Shown here: positions 51,666 to 60,504 of the stretch, piece by piece
Layout: each line of letters begins with the position of its first letter
How positions within the stretch are numbered: the first letter of the stretch is position 1
Source of the DNA: an uncultured Bacilli bacterium
Lineage (GTDB): Bacteria > Bacillota_I > Bacilli_A > RF39 > UBA660
Direction of reading: 5' to 3'
Length of the DNA: 64,000 nucleotides
NCBI GenBank assembly: GCA_947624045.1
Contig: CANQIL010000003.1
Location: forward strand, 1-64,000
Made by a program: the position numbers and the translations under genes
Notes under the pieces: model-generated
Database searches by the model: none
What the model was told of the DNA's origin: nothing
The model's input: only the letters and a program-made list of their open reading frames with translations

Positions 51666-52563
51666 AAGAATAATTTATAAAATAAGACTAAAATTATGCT
51701 ATATTACTAATAACCTAATGTGCCTTTTCAAAATAAATTCTAAAAAAAGGCTATTTATAGTATCATCACCTAAGTATCAAAATAAAGTAAAAGCTGATTT
51801 ATACTTACAAAAATTTTTCTTAAAAAATAACTACTACTGTAAAATAATTACTTGGCAAGATAAAATTACTAATGAATATTGCCTAATTAGCTCAGTATGG
51901 GGCTACTGCCAAGACTTAGATAATTTTTTAAAATTTGTAACAAATAATAAGACAATTAATGATAAAGAAATTATTTATAATAATATTTCTAAAAAAAAGC
52001 AATATGAATTATTAGAAAAATATAATATTCCGAGAATTACAACTAAGTTTTATGAAAATAGTAAAGATTTTAAATTTAAAGATAAAAAACAAGTTGTTAA
52101 ACCAGCCATATCTGAAAGTGGTAATAATACCTATATTATTGAAAACAAAAAAGATTTAGATAAAATAAAAGACTTAACATCATTTTCTGTCCAACCTTTT
52201 ATTTCTGGAATAGAAGAGGGTGAATTATCATTAATAGTACTAGATAAAAAACTAAAATATGGCATTATAAGATACCCGGGTATATTTTCTAAATATGAGA
52301 AAGAAAAATATGTAAAAAAAGAAGATATTCCTTATCAAGCCTTTAATATATTTAATGATGTTATAAATATAAAAGAATATAGTAAAGCTAAATATATGCG
52401 TATTGACTTAGTCAAAGATAAATATACTTATAAAATACTAGAACTAGAACTAGTAGACCCAGACTTATTTATTGAAAGCATTCCTGATGAAGAGTTTAAA
52501 AAAGAAATCTATAAAGAATTTGTTACTGTAATTGATAAATATTTAATAGAAGATATAAGATAA
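51655..52563 (+). CDS. ATP-grasp-type ligase
   Basis: 302 aa. ATP-grasp features: KQVVKPAISESGNNTYIIEN (nucleotide-binding lysine and flexible loop), VQPFISGIEEGELSLIVLDK and the metal-binding end KILELELVDPDLFIESIPDE. Relatives join an amino or amine group to a carboxylate (glutathione-synthetase-like). Coupled to the aminotransferase upstream, suggesting a shared pathway for an amino-acid conjugate; this is inference. Confidence 0.75.
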   Translation: MKIKRIIYKIRLKLCYITNNLMCLFKINSKKRLFIVSSPKYQNKVKADLYLQKFFLKNNYYCKIITWQDKITNEYCLISSVWGYCQDLDNFLKFVTNNKTINDKEIIYNNISKKKQYELLEKYNIPRITTKFYENSKDFKFKDKKQVVKPAISESGNNTYIIENKKDLDKIKDLTSFSVQPFISGIEEGELSLIVLDKKLKYGIIRYPGIFSKYEKEKYVKKEDIPYQAFNIFNDVINIKEYSKAKYMRIDLVKDKYTYKILELELVDPDLFIESIPDEEFKKEIYKEFVTVIDKYLIEDIR

Positions 52564-52578
52564 ATAAAGAGGTGCATT

Positions 52579-53847
52579 ATGAAAAGAAAAAAAGGTAAAG
52601 TTAAGAAAAAGATAATTATAATAATTAGTATTTTTATTGTAATTATTCTTCTTAGTGGCTTAGGTTTTGTACTTTATCAAAATATTCATGGAGTTAGTTC
52701 TAAGTTAAAACTTAAATTACTAGGAAAAGAAAATACTTATCTTGTTAATGAAGAATATAAAGATAAAGGAGTAAAGGCAACTTACGAGGGAAAAAACTTA
52801 GCTAGTAAAGTAAAAGTTACTGGTACTGTAAATACTAAAAAGATAGGTACTTATAAATTAAAATATACTGTTAAATATAAAAAATTAAGTAAAACAATTA
52901 CAAGAAAAGTCCAAGTTGTTGATAAAACACCACCTGAGATTACTTTAGAAAATAAAGAAGTTTATCTAACAGTCGGAAATGACTATCAAGAGCCAGGTTA
53001 TAAAGCTATTGATAATTATGATAATGATATAACCTCTTCAGTAAAAGTAAATAGTAACGTTAATAAAGACCAAGTTGGTAAGTATCAAGTTACTTATACC
53101 GTTTTTGATTCAAGTAATAATAAAGCTGAAGCTACAAGAGATGTTTATGTTGTTGAAAAGCCTAAAACTGACCAAAAAATAGCGGTTTTAAATTATCACT
53201 TCTTTTATGATAGTGGTAAGGGTGAAGTTTGTAATGAAGATATTTGTGAAGAAATTTCTCAGTTTAAATCTCATCTAAAATGGTTTAATGATAATGGTTA
53301 TAAGACTTTAACAATGAGTGAATTTAGAGATTGGATGTATGGAAAAATTGAATTGCCTGAGAAGTCTGTTTTACTAACAGTTGATGATGGAGCAATGGGA
53401 ACAGGTCGGCATAATGGCTATACCTTAATACCAGCTTTAGAAGAGTATAAAGCTCATGCTACCTTATTCTTAATAACTGGTTGGTGGGATATTAGTAATT
53501 ATCAAGGCTCAGAATATTTAGAAATTGAATCTCATACTAACGATATGCATAATGAAGGCTTTTGTAGTGGAGTTACCAGAGGAGCTAGAATGCTATGTCA
53601 AGATTATGACACAGTTAAAAATGATTTATTAAAATCAATTGAAATAACTAATTCTAAAAAAGCTTTCTGCTTTCCATTTTATGCTTATGATGAAAAATCT
53701 ATAAATGCTGTTAAAGAAGTTGGGTTTGAATTAGCTTTTGTTGGTGGCAGTAGAAAAGCATCAAGAAATGATAACAAATATACAATACCACGTTATCCTA
53801 TAAGTAGACGTCATCAACTAGAAGATATTATTGCGATGGTAAGCTAA
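52579..53847 (+). CDS. Membrane-anchored polysaccharide deacetylase with two Ig-like domains
   Basis: 422 aa. Membrane helix ~11-33, then two bacterial Ig-like (DUF5011-type) domains (~42-112, ~116-192: PPEITLENKEVYLTVGNDYQ, VGKYQVTYTVFDSSNNKAEA), then a NodB deacetylase (~200-420): LLTVDDGAMG (catalytic Asp pair), ESHTNDMH (zinc His), FCFPFYAYDE. Such enzymes remove acetyl groups from peptidoglycan or polysaccharides and give lysozyme resistance. Confidence 0.9.
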   Translation: MKRKKGKVKKKIIIIISIFIVIILLSGLGFVLYQNIHGVSSKLKLKLLGKENTYLVNEEYKDKGVKATYEGKNLASKVKVTGTVNTKKIGTYKLKYTVKYKKLSKTITRKVQVVDKTPPEITLENKEVYLTVGNDYQEPGYKAIDNYDNDITSSVKVNSNVNKDQVGKYQVTYTVFDSSNNKAEATRDVYVVEKPKTDQKIAVLNYHFFYDSGKGEVCNEDICEEISQFKSHLKWFNDNGYKTLTMSEFRDWMYGKIELPEKSVLLTVDDGAMGTGRHNGYTLIPALEEYKAHATLFLITGWWDISNYQGSEYLEIESHTNDMHNEGFCSGVTRGARMLCQDYDTVKNDLLKSIEITNSKKAFCFPFYAYDEKSINAVKEVGFELAFVGGSRKASRNDNKYTIPRYPISRRHQLEDIIAMVS

Positions 53848-53864
53848 AAAATATTAAAAAAAAC

Positions 53865-53974
53865 TTACGAAATTTAATAAAATGTGCTAAATTAGATTTA
53901 TAAAAAAAAGTTTTAAGTTTAATCAATGTGCAGCAAACAGCGTAAGTCCAATTGTTAGGGCTTAGCTGTTTTTT
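53865..53974 (+). promoter_or_regulatory. Promoter and terminator-bearing leader before carD
   Basis: TTACGA (53865-53870), 17-nt spacer, TAAATT (53888-53893), then a strong hairpin AACAGC-G-TAAG...CTTAGCTGTT (53935-53970) with six T. A promoter followed by a terminator just before carD suggests attenuation, or simple termination of the deacetylase transcript. Confidence 0.55.
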
Positions 53975-53996
53975 CATTTTAAAAGAGGAGGCAATT

Positions 53997-54491
53997 ATGT
54001 ATAAAGTAAATGATTATGTTGTTTATAAGAAAGATGTCTGCTTAGTAAAAGAAATAAGACAAAATAAAATGAATGGTATTAATTATTATATATTAGTACC
54101 TGTTAGTGATGAGTCATTAATTATTGATGTACCAGTTGATAATAAACTAAATTTTATTAGAGATGTTATTAGTCGGGAAGATGCTCTTAAATTAATAGAA
54201 AATATTCCTAATATAGAGCCTATTAATAATATTGATGATAAATATATCGAAAGAGCTTATAAAGAATTATTAAGTAGAGGTACATATGAAGATTTAATAA
54301 AAATTATAAAAACAACTTATTTAAGAAATGATTATCGCTTAAAAAATAAGAAAAAAGTTAGTGAGAAAGATAGTAATTACTTTAATCAAGCTGAAAAATA
54401 TTTGTATAATGAACTAGCTGTTAGTCTTAATATGGATTTTACACAGACAAAAGAATTTATCATAAAAAAAGTTAATGAATTAGAAAAATAG
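53997..54491 (+). CDS. CarD/CdnL-family transcription regulator
   Basis: About 164 aa. N-terminal RNA-polymerase-interacting domain (MYKVNDYVVYKKDVCLVKEI) and a C-terminal helical domain (YIERAYKELLSRGTYEDLIK). CarD/CdnL binds RNAP beta and stabilises open complexes, often at rRNA promoters. ATG 53997 follows GAGGAGGCAATT; a longer in-frame start at 53952 lies within the terminator hairpin and is rejected. Confidence 0.88.
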   Translation: MYKVNDYVVYKKDVCLVKEIRQNKMNGINYYILVPVSDESLIIDVPVDNKLNFIRDVISREDALKLIENIPNIEPINNIDDKYIERAYKELLSRGTYEDLIKIIKTTYLRNDYRLKNKKKVSEKDSNYFNQAEKYLYNELAVSLNMDFTQTKEFIIKKVNELEK

Positions 54492-54537
54492 TGATATGAT
54501 TAGTATATAAGTTTAAGTACGAAAGGAAGGTAATTGT

Positions 54538-55512
54538 ATGTGTACAGCAATAACTTATTATACTAAAGACCATTATTTTGGAAGAAACTTTGATTTAGAA
54601 TATTCTTATAAAGAAACAGTTACTATTACGCCTAGAAATTATCCTTTTAATTTTAGAAAAATGGGTAGGAAGAATGAGCATTTTGCTATTATAGGAATGG
54701 CTACGGTAGTAGATAATTATCCTTTATATTATGATGCGATTAATGAAAAAGGCTTAGGCATGGCTGGGTTAAATTTTCCGGGAAATGCTTATTATAATGA
54801 AGAAGTAGAATCTAAAGATAATATTGCTCCTTTTGAATTTATTCCTTGGATTTTATCACAGTGCGCTACTGTTCGGGATGCTTTAAAATTATTAGCTAAT
54901 ATGAATCTTGCTAAAATAGACTTTAGTGAGCAATTTCCTGCATCACCTTTGCATTGGATAATTGCGGATAAAGAAAAAGCAATTACGGTTGAAAGTGTTA
55001 AAGAGGGTTTAAAAATTTATGACAATAAAGTAGGAGTGCTTACTAATAATCCAACCTTTGATTATCATATGTTTAATTTAAATAATTATATGAATCTTTC
55101 TATTGAAAAGCCACTTAATAATTTTTCTAAAAAACTAGATTTTGATATTTATAGCAGAGGTATGGGTGCTTTAGGTCTTCCAGGAGATTTGTCTTCTCAA
55201 TCACGTTTTGTTAAGGCTACTTTTACTAAAATGAATTCTATATCAGGTGACTCTGAGTCAGAAAGTATTTCGCAGTTTTTTCAAATTTTAGGAAGTGTTA
55301 ATCAACAAAGAGGTTGTGTTCATATGGGTAGTGATAAATATGAAATAACTATTTATAGTTCTTGTTGCAATATGGATAAGGGAATTTACTATTATACTAC
55401 TTATGAAAACAGTCAAATAACGGCAGTTGATATGAATAAAGAAAACTTAGATAGTAGCAAGCTAGTTAGTTATGACTTGATAAAAGGACAACAAATTTTA
55501 AGACAAAATTAG
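54538..55512 (+). CDS. Choloylglycine hydrolase family (bile salt hydrolase / penicillin V acylase)
   Basis: 324 aa, Ntn-hydrolase. The start MCTAITYYTKDHYFGRNFDL supplies the N-terminal nucleophile Cys2 and the Arg/Asp pair; GLNFPGNAYY, LTNNPTFDYHMFNLNNY and SSQSRFVKA supply the conserved Asn and Arg. Length and motifs match bile salt hydrolases, which free taurine or glycine from conjugated bile acids in the gut; penicillin V acylases are hard to separate by sequence. Cytoplasmic. Good AAGGAAGG site. Confidence 0.92.
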   Translation: MCTAITYYTKDHYFGRNFDLEYSYKETVTITPRNYPFNFRKMGRKNEHFAIIGMATVVDNYPLYYDAINEKGLGMAGLNFPGNAYYNEEVESKDNIAPFEFIPWILSQCATVRDALKLLANMNLAKIDFSEQFPASPLHWIIADKEKAITVESVKEGLKIYDNKVGVLTNNPTFDYHMFNLNNYMNLSIEKPLNNFSKKLDFDIYSRGMGALGLPGDLSSQSRFVKATFTKMNSISGDSESESISQFFQILGSVNQQRGCVHMGSDKYEITIYSSCCNMDKGIYYYTTYENSQITAVDMNKENLDSSKLVSYDLIKGQQILRQN

Positions 55513-55572
55513 TACTAAAAAGGTAGGTAGATAAGCCTGCTTTTATTCTAAAATTTTATCTAAAACAATTGT

Positions 55573-55602
55573 TTGACAAAATAGACTTTATTGTGATATA
55601 GT
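55573..55602 (+). promoter_or_regulatory. Promoter of the PepSY gene
   Basis: TTGACA (55573-55578), 18-nt spacer, TATAGT (55597-55602). Confidence 0.7.
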
Positions 55603-55686
55603 GATGATGAGGTTTAATTAAAGGACAAAATGCAAAAGAAAAAAATTATTAAGGAAAAAATTTCATTGATAAGGAGGAAAAAAAAG

Positions 55687-56103
55687 ATGAAAGATGAAAA
55701 GAAAAAAGATATCGTAATTGCTGTATTAATTGTAATAATTATTTTACTAATTTGTTGTTTAATTGTAGTAAAAACAGTTAAGAAAAATGATGAAACTAAG
55801 AAAAGTGAGCCATTAAATAGTTTAAATGAAACTAGTAATAATGTTAACGATTCACAAAATGATACTACTAATAATAATGATAGTGTAGTTAGTAATTATA
55901 TATCTAAAGAAGAAGCTATAAATATTGCTTTAAATGATGCTAAATTACAAAGAAGTAGTATTTATGATTTAGATATAGAATTAGAAAATGACTATGGTAA
56001 AACTGTGTATGAAATAAGTTTTGAATACAACAATTTAGAATATGAGTATCTTATCGATGCTAATGAGGGTAGTATAGTCAATTCAAATATCAAAAGAGAT
56101 TAA
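55687..56103 (+). CDS. Membrane-anchored PepSY-domain protein
   Basis: About 138 aa. Basic start, a membrane helix (DIVIAVLIVIIILLICCLIV), an Asn/Ser/Thr-rich spacer and a C-terminal PepSY domain (SKEEAINIALNDAKLQRSSI, VYEISFEYNNLEYEYLID). PepSY domains often inhibit peptidases or act as small extracellular modules. ATG 55687 follows AAGGAGGAAAAAAAG; the longer frame from 55630 lacks a site. Confidence 0.8.
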   Translation: MKDEKKKDIVIAVLIVIIILLICCLIVVKTVKKNDETKKSEPLNSLNETSNNVNDSQNDTTNNNDSVVSNYISKEEAINIALNDAKLQRSSIYDLDIELENDYGKTVYEISFEYNNLEYEYLIDANEGSIVNSNIKRD

Positions 56104-56164
56104 AATATTATGAAAAAGCAAATAGAAATTTATTAAAAAAATATATAGAAATGAAGGTGAGCTC

Positions 56165-56833
56165 TTGAAAATAATTGATTTAAAAAAAGATTATGATAAA
56201 ATGCAACTTAAATATGGAGCTAAAAATTTAGATTCTATATATAATGGTGGTTGTGAAGAAAATCCTAATATTTGCTTTGTTTTCATGAATCCTACCGGTA
56301 AAAATATTGCTAGTGATAAAGCTTGGGAAGGTAGAAAATCGCCTTGGCTTGGATGTAAAAATATATGGAAATTATTTTATAAAGTGAATCTTTTAAGTGA
56401 AAATACATTTAATCAAATTCAAGAAAAAAGAGCCAAAGATTGGGACTATGCGTTTTCAGATTATGTCTATGATGAAATAGTGACTAATAAAGTATTCATT
56501 ACTAATTTAGGAAAATGTACTCAGATTGATGCTAGAGCTCTAACAGATGATATATTAAAAAAATATCTTAACTTATTATTTAAAGAGATAGAAATAATTA
56601 ATCCGAAAGTTATTATCACTTTTGGAAATCAAGTTAGTTCTATTGTTTTGAATAAAAAAATAGCGGTATCTGAAAATAGAAAAAAATGTCATACACTTAA
56701 AATTAAGGGAAACATATATAAAGTTTATCCAGTTTATTATCCAGTCGGTAATGGTATATTTAATATGGATAAGGCTATAGAAGATATAAATTGGATAATA
56801 GAAAATGAATTAAAAGAAAAAATATCAATTTAA
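56165..56833 (+). CDS. Uracil-DNA glycosylase superfamily protein, divergent
   Basis: 222 aa. Family-4/5-like pattern: CFVFMNPTGKN near the N-terminus, VFITNLGKCTQID (as in ITNVVKC), NPKVIITFGNQVSSIVL and a late VYPVYYPVGNG where HPS is usual. Removes uracil from DNA, or is an inactive relative, because the usual HPS is replaced by YPV. Start TTG 56165 after AAGGTGAG. First of the accessory block. Confidence 0.72.
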   Translation: MKIIDLKKDYDKMQLKYGAKNLDSIYNGGCEENPNICFVFMNPTGKNIASDKAWEGRKSPWLGCKNIWKLFYKVNLLSENTFNQIQEKRAKDWDYAFSDYVYDEIVTNKVFITNLGKCTQIDARALTDDILKKYLNLLFKEIEIINPKVIITFGNQVSSIVLNKKIAVSENRKKCHTLKIKGNIYKVYPVYYPVGNGIFNMDKAIEDINWIIENELKEKISI

Positions 56834-56858
56834 AATATTTAGAAAAGAAGGTGTAAGG

Positions 56859-57722
56859 TTGAAAAATAAAATAGAAACAATTTCAAATTTATTTGAAGGT
56901 AAGGAAATAAGAAGTATATGGGATAGTGAAAAGGAAGAATATTACTTTAGTGTTGTTGATGTTATAAGTGCATTGACTGATAGTAAAGATGCTAGTGATT
57001 ATTGGACTACTCTTAAAAGAAGATTAATAAATGATGAAGGAAGTGAACTTCCGACAAATTGTCGGAGTTTGAAATTCAGAGCTAAAGATGGAAAAATGAG
57101 GAATACTGACGCATTAGATACAAAGGGAATTTTAAGATTAATTGAATCTGTTCCTTCGCCTAAAGCAGAACCATTTAAGGTCTGGCTAGCTAATTTAGGT
57201 AGCGAAAGAGTTGATGAAGTATTTAACCCTGAAATTGCAGTTAATAGAGCAGTAGAATATTATCGAAAAAAAGGATATAATGATGATTGGATAAAAGCAA
57301 GATTAACTGGAATTGTGGACCGCTTTAAGCTTACTGATATTTGGAAAGAAGGAGGAATCACCAAACCATTAGAGTTTGCTCTATTAACTAATGAAATATA
57401 TAAAAGTTGGTCTGGAATGAAAGCAAGCGAGTATAAAGAGTTCAAAGGTCTTAGAAAAGAATCTTTGAGAGATAATATGACTGATATTGAAATTGCTCTA
57501 ACCAATATTGGCGAAATAGCAACAAGAGATATTGCGAAAGAAGAACATCCAAATGGCTTAAAAGAAAATCTAAATGTAGCAAAGCGTGGTGGAGGAGTTG
57601 CTAAAGGAGCTAAAGATTTATATGAAAAGGAAACTAAAAAATCGGCTTTATCGCAAAGTAATAATTTAAATTATAAATATATAGATGAAAAATTAATAGA
57701 AGATGCAAAAGAAAAAGTGTAA
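56859..57722 (+). CDS. BRO-N-domain (phage antirepressor-like) protein
   Basis: 287 aa. BRO-N domain ~10-115 (EEYYFSVVDVISALTDSKDA, LRLIESVPSPKAEPFKVWLA) and a C-terminal family region (SGMKASEYKEFKGLRKESLR, DNMTDIEIALTNIGEIATRD). BRO/antirepressor proteins bind nucleic acid and regulate phage or mobile-element genes. The in-gene palindrome at 57050-57066 encodes PTNCR. Decayed relatives with different palindromes at the same place are at 45.6 and 46.7 kb. TTG start. Confidence 0.85.
   Translation: MKNKIETISNLFEGKEIRSIWDSEKEEYYFSVVDVISALTDSKDASDYWTTLKRRLINDEGSELPTNCRSLKFRAKDGKMRNTDALDTKGILRLIESVPSPKAEPFKVWLANLGSERVDEVFNPEIAVNRAVEYYRKKGYNDDWIKARLTGIVDRFKLTDIWKEGGITKPLEFALLTNEIYKSWSGMKASEYKEFKGLRKESLRDNMTDIEIALTNIGEIATRDIAKEEHPNGLKENLNVAKRGGGVAKGAKDLYEKETKKSALSQSNNLNYKYIDEKLIEDAKEKV
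57050..57066 (+). repeat. In-gene palindrome of the BRO-N gene
   Basis: TCCGACAA-A-TTGTCGGA; the central A is the middle base of the AAT (Asn) codon in SELPTNCRSL. Confidence 0.85.
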
Positions 57723-57822
57723 ATATTAATAGTAAAAAGTTAACTATAGTTATTGAGTTTTAGAATTAGTTATTTTTTACGAAAGATGATAAAATTAAAA
57801 AAATATAAAGGAAAGATAAATT

Positions 57823-58137
57823 ATGAAAAAATATATCATAGTCACAACACTATGTGAAAAAGAAAAAATAGCTAATGAGATAATAGATACATTACTAGAA
57901 AAAAAATTAATAGTTGGAAGCCATGTTAGTAAAGTTAAATCTAAATACTGGTGGAATAATAAATTAGAAGAATGTATTGAGTATAAACTAGAGTTTAGGA
58001 CAACAGAAAGTAAATTTACTGAAATTGAAAATGAAATAAAGAGAATACATAATTATGAAGTCGCAGAAATTTCAAGTTGTGAAATAAAAAATGCAAGTAA
58101 AGAGTTTTTGAAATGGATAGATGAAAATTTAAAATAA
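57823..58137 (+). CDS. cutA: CutA1-family divalent-ion tolerance protein
   Basis: 104 aa trimeric ferredoxin-like protein. YIIVTTLCEKEKIANEIIDT, VSKVKSKYWWNNKLEECIEY and the end motif YEVAEISSCEIKNASKEFLK fit CutA1. Implicated in copper tolerance in E. coli; its true role is unclear. Confidence 0.9.
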   Translation: MKKYIIVTTLCEKEKIANEIIDTLLEKKLIVGSHVSKVKSKYWWNNKLEECIEYKLEFRTTESKFTEIENEIKRIHNYEVAEISSCEIKNASKEFLKWIDENLK

Positions 58138-58171
58138 AAAAGCAAAATTTTTATAAAGGAGGAATAATAAG

Positions 58172-58690
58172 ATGTACATAATATCGCAAATTATTGAAAC
58201 TATTGCTTTAATAATTACGCTATATTCATATCATTTAGGAACAAAGGAAAAAATTTTTAAAGGTATGTGTATTGCTAATATATTTGATATATCACATTAT
58301 TTCTTCTTAAATGCTTATAGTGGTCTTGCAACTAAAGTGATGGCTTTAGTTAGAAATATTTTCATCTTGAAAAAAGAGCATAATAAAAAGTTAAGTTCAA
58401 ATTTATTTTTAATATTATTCGTTATAGCTTATTTATTACTAGCTTTTATAACCTATAAAAACGTTTATACTTTATTACCATTTGTTGCAGCCATTATTTA
58501 TATGCTTGTTGTATGGAATGGTAATGAACTACAAATAAAGAAAATTGCGCTATTTTGTTACTTCTTTTGGTTAGCATATAACATATCAGTATTTTCTATA
58601 ATAGGAATAATATCAAATATAGTTAGTTTAATGTCAACTTATATTGCTTATATCAACTATAGAAAAAATATTTATTGCAAAGGCAGATAA
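58172..58690 (+). CDS. YgjV-like multi-pass membrane protein
   Basis: 172 aa with about six membrane helices and short loops. The pattern of a Gln/Lys loop followed by NIFDISHYFFLNAYSGLATK and ALVRNIFILKK matches the YgjV family of inner-membrane proteins, which has no known function. GGAGGAATAATAAG site. Confidence 0.75.
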   Translation: MYIISQIIETIALIITLYSYHLGTKEKIFKGMCIANIFDISHYFFLNAYSGLATKVMALVRNIFILKKEHNKKLSSNLFLILFVIAYLLLAFITYKNVYTLLPFVAAIIYMLVVWNGNELQIKKIALFCYFFWLAYNISVFSIIGIISNIVSLMSTYIAYINYRKNIYCKGR

Positions 58691-58720
58691 ATAATTAAAA
58701 TAATTTTTTAGGAGGAAAAA

Positions 58721-59473
58721 ATGATATTTAGTAAAGATTCTTATATAAAAATTATCTATTTACTTATTTACACTATACCGTTAATTTTTATCATAATAAA
58801 TTGTTTGAAACTAGCAAAAATAACGGATAGTTCTTTAAGAAAAAAGAATCAAATGCAATCTTTAATGGCTTTGATTTTTATGGGTGGTAGCGCTTTTTTA
58901 TTATTTAATATACTTAATGTTGATTCTTTGTTAGATAAACTTCCGTTCAAATTTACTAAGCTAGAAGATGCATATAAATTTGATTATAATAATCCTGAGG
59001 AAATAGCCTTTAAGAAAAAATATAAAAATACTTATTTCGTTGTTGGAAGAGAAAAAAATGGAATAGCTCGATTTGATAGTTATAAAGAAACTACTAATGG
59101 ATGGAAAAATCTTGTTGGAAGAAGTCATAAATATTTGTATGAACTACATCCGTTATCTTATGATGTATATTATTTTAATAATACTAGTGAAAATATAACG
59201 GGAATATTTATACTAAATTTTTCCGAAGATGAAGAAAGCAATATTACTGATAAATATAAGACTGAATTTAAAGTACTGACTGATAAAAATGGAAAGGAAA
59301 TTAATTATCTTTCATACTCTAAAAAACTTCATAGAATATATTTTGGATTAGTAAAACATAACATTGGTGATAATTATTATATTGTTGCTAATAAGGAAAA
59401 AATAAAATTTTCTGATTATAAAAATAATGGTGGTATTATTGGAGCTTTAAAATCTTTTGGCTTTTTTGAATGA
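58721..59473 (+). CDS. Membrane protein with extracellular domain, unknown
   Basis: 250 aa. Two N-terminal membrane helices (IIYLLIYTIPLIFIIINCLK; QSLMALIFMGGSAFLLFNIL) and a ~170-residue soluble domain (YFVVGREKNGIARFDSYKET, NNTSENITGIFILNFSEDEE). No family recognised. GGAGGAAAAA site, terminated by TGA. Confidence 0.65.
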   Translation: MIFSKDSYIKIIYLLIYTIPLIFIIINCLKLAKITDSSLRKKNQMQSLMALIFMGGSAFLLFNILNVDSLLDKLPFKFTKLEDAYKFDYNNPEEIAFKKKYKNTYFVVGREKNGIARFDSYKETTNGWKNLVGRSHKYLYELHPLSYDVYYFNNTSENITGIFILNFSEDEESNITDKYKTEFKVLTDKNGKEINYLSYSKKLHRIYFGLVKHNIGDNYYIVANKEKIKFSDYKNNGGIIGALKSFGFFE

Positions 59474-59499
59474 TTTAATAAATATGTTAATTAAAAATA

Positions 59500-59745
59500 A
59501 AAAGTAGATAGATATTAAAGACAAGTTTTTAATTCCGTCGATTTCGACGGAATTGAAAATGAATTTTCTATTAATATAAGAAAAAAGTTCAGATTTAAAT
59601 GATGTCTAAAATAATAGACACTGCCGACCGAATTATAAAATTAACTTTTGGTATGCAAGTGAATTACTTGATTTGTTAGTAGAACAAAGTAAAAATAGTT
59701 TGAAATATAGATATATAAATGAAAAATTAATTAAAGAAGAAAATT
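59500..59745 (+). pseudogene. Mixed remnants of KilA-N and BRO-N/DinD genes
   Basis: FNSVDFDGIENEF (around 59530-59565) matches the NPDFNYGEFAIIK region of KilA-N genes and spans a palindrome. Further on, NFWYASELLDLLVEQSKNSL and KYRYINEKLIKEEN match DinD-type and BRO-N C-terminal sequences (compare YKYIDEKLIEDAKEKV in the 56859 gene). Frames are broken; the stretch is a graveyard of these families. Confidence 0.55.
59531..59554 (+). repeat. Palindrome in a KilA-N remnant
   Basis: AATTCCGTCGA / TCGACGGAATT with TT at the centre. In the KilA-N reading frame the axis lies between GAT and TTC, the same junction as in 33658-33687. Confidence 0.85.
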
Positions 59746-59766
59746 AATAATAAAGCAGGTGAGCAA

Positions 59767-60504
59767 ATGAAATACAAATTGAATTTAAATGATAGGGCTT
59801 TTGAAGCTATTATAAACAAAACTAAGACAATAGAAATTCGTGCCAATACTAAAAATCATAATTATAGTAATTTGAAAAAAGATGATATTATTGAATTTAC
59901 TAATTCCAAAAATAATAAAATTATTTGTAAAGTAAAAGAAATAAATCATTATGATACAGTAGAAGAATTATTAACACTAGAAGGAACAAGATACACAACT
60001 TCTAGTACAAATGATTTTAAAACGGCAGTTGAAAGAATTAATAATCTAAGTGGCTATAAAGAAGAAATAGTTAAATCGGGCATTTATGCAATTCATATTG
60101 AATATTTGTATAACGATAAAGATATTTGGAATGAATTATATAAAAAATGTCAGGAAGTTTTGAATCCTAGAGAAATTTCAAGTAGCGTTAGTGCTGGAGA
60201 TGTTGCGGCAGCGATATTAACTAAAAACGGTAACATTTATACTGGTGTATGTATAGATACAGCTTGTTCGTTGGGGTTTTGTGCTGAAAGGAATGCCATA
60301 GGTAATATGATTACAAACGGTGAACAAGAAATAGAAAAATTAGTATGTATTGGTAAGAATAACAATATAATGATGCCGTGTGGTGTTTGTAGAGAATTAA
60401 TGTTACAACTATCAGATAATAACAAAAAAACAGAAATACTTACAGACTTAGAGAATAAAATGGTAATTACTTTAGATAAGCTATTACCTAATTGGTGGAA
60501 ATAA
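59767..60504 (+). CDS. ASCH domain fused to a cytidine deaminase-like domain
   Basis: 245 aa. Residues 1-120 are an ASCH-type RNA-binding-like domain (KLNLNDRAFEAIINKTKTIE, IEFTNSKNNKIICKVKEINH). Residues ~125-245 are a zinc deaminase: GFCAERNAIGNMI (C-A-E) and MMPCGVCRELMLQL (P-C-x-x-C), as in cytidine or blasticidin deaminases. Substrate could be free (deoxy)cytidine or a modified base or RNA. CAGGTGAGCAA precedes the ATG. Confidence 0.85.
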   Translation: MKYKLNLNDRAFEAIINKTKTIEIRANTKNHNYSNLKKDDIIEFTNSKNNKIICKVKEINHYDTVEELLTLEGTRYTTSSTNDFKTAVERINNLSGYKEEIVKSGIYAIHIEYLYNDKDIWNELYKKCQEVLNPREISSSVSAGDVAAAILTKNGNIYTGVCIDTACSLGFCAERNAIGNMITNGEQEIEKLVCIGKNNNIMMPCGVCRELMLQLSDNNKKTEILTDLENKMVITLDKLLPNWWK

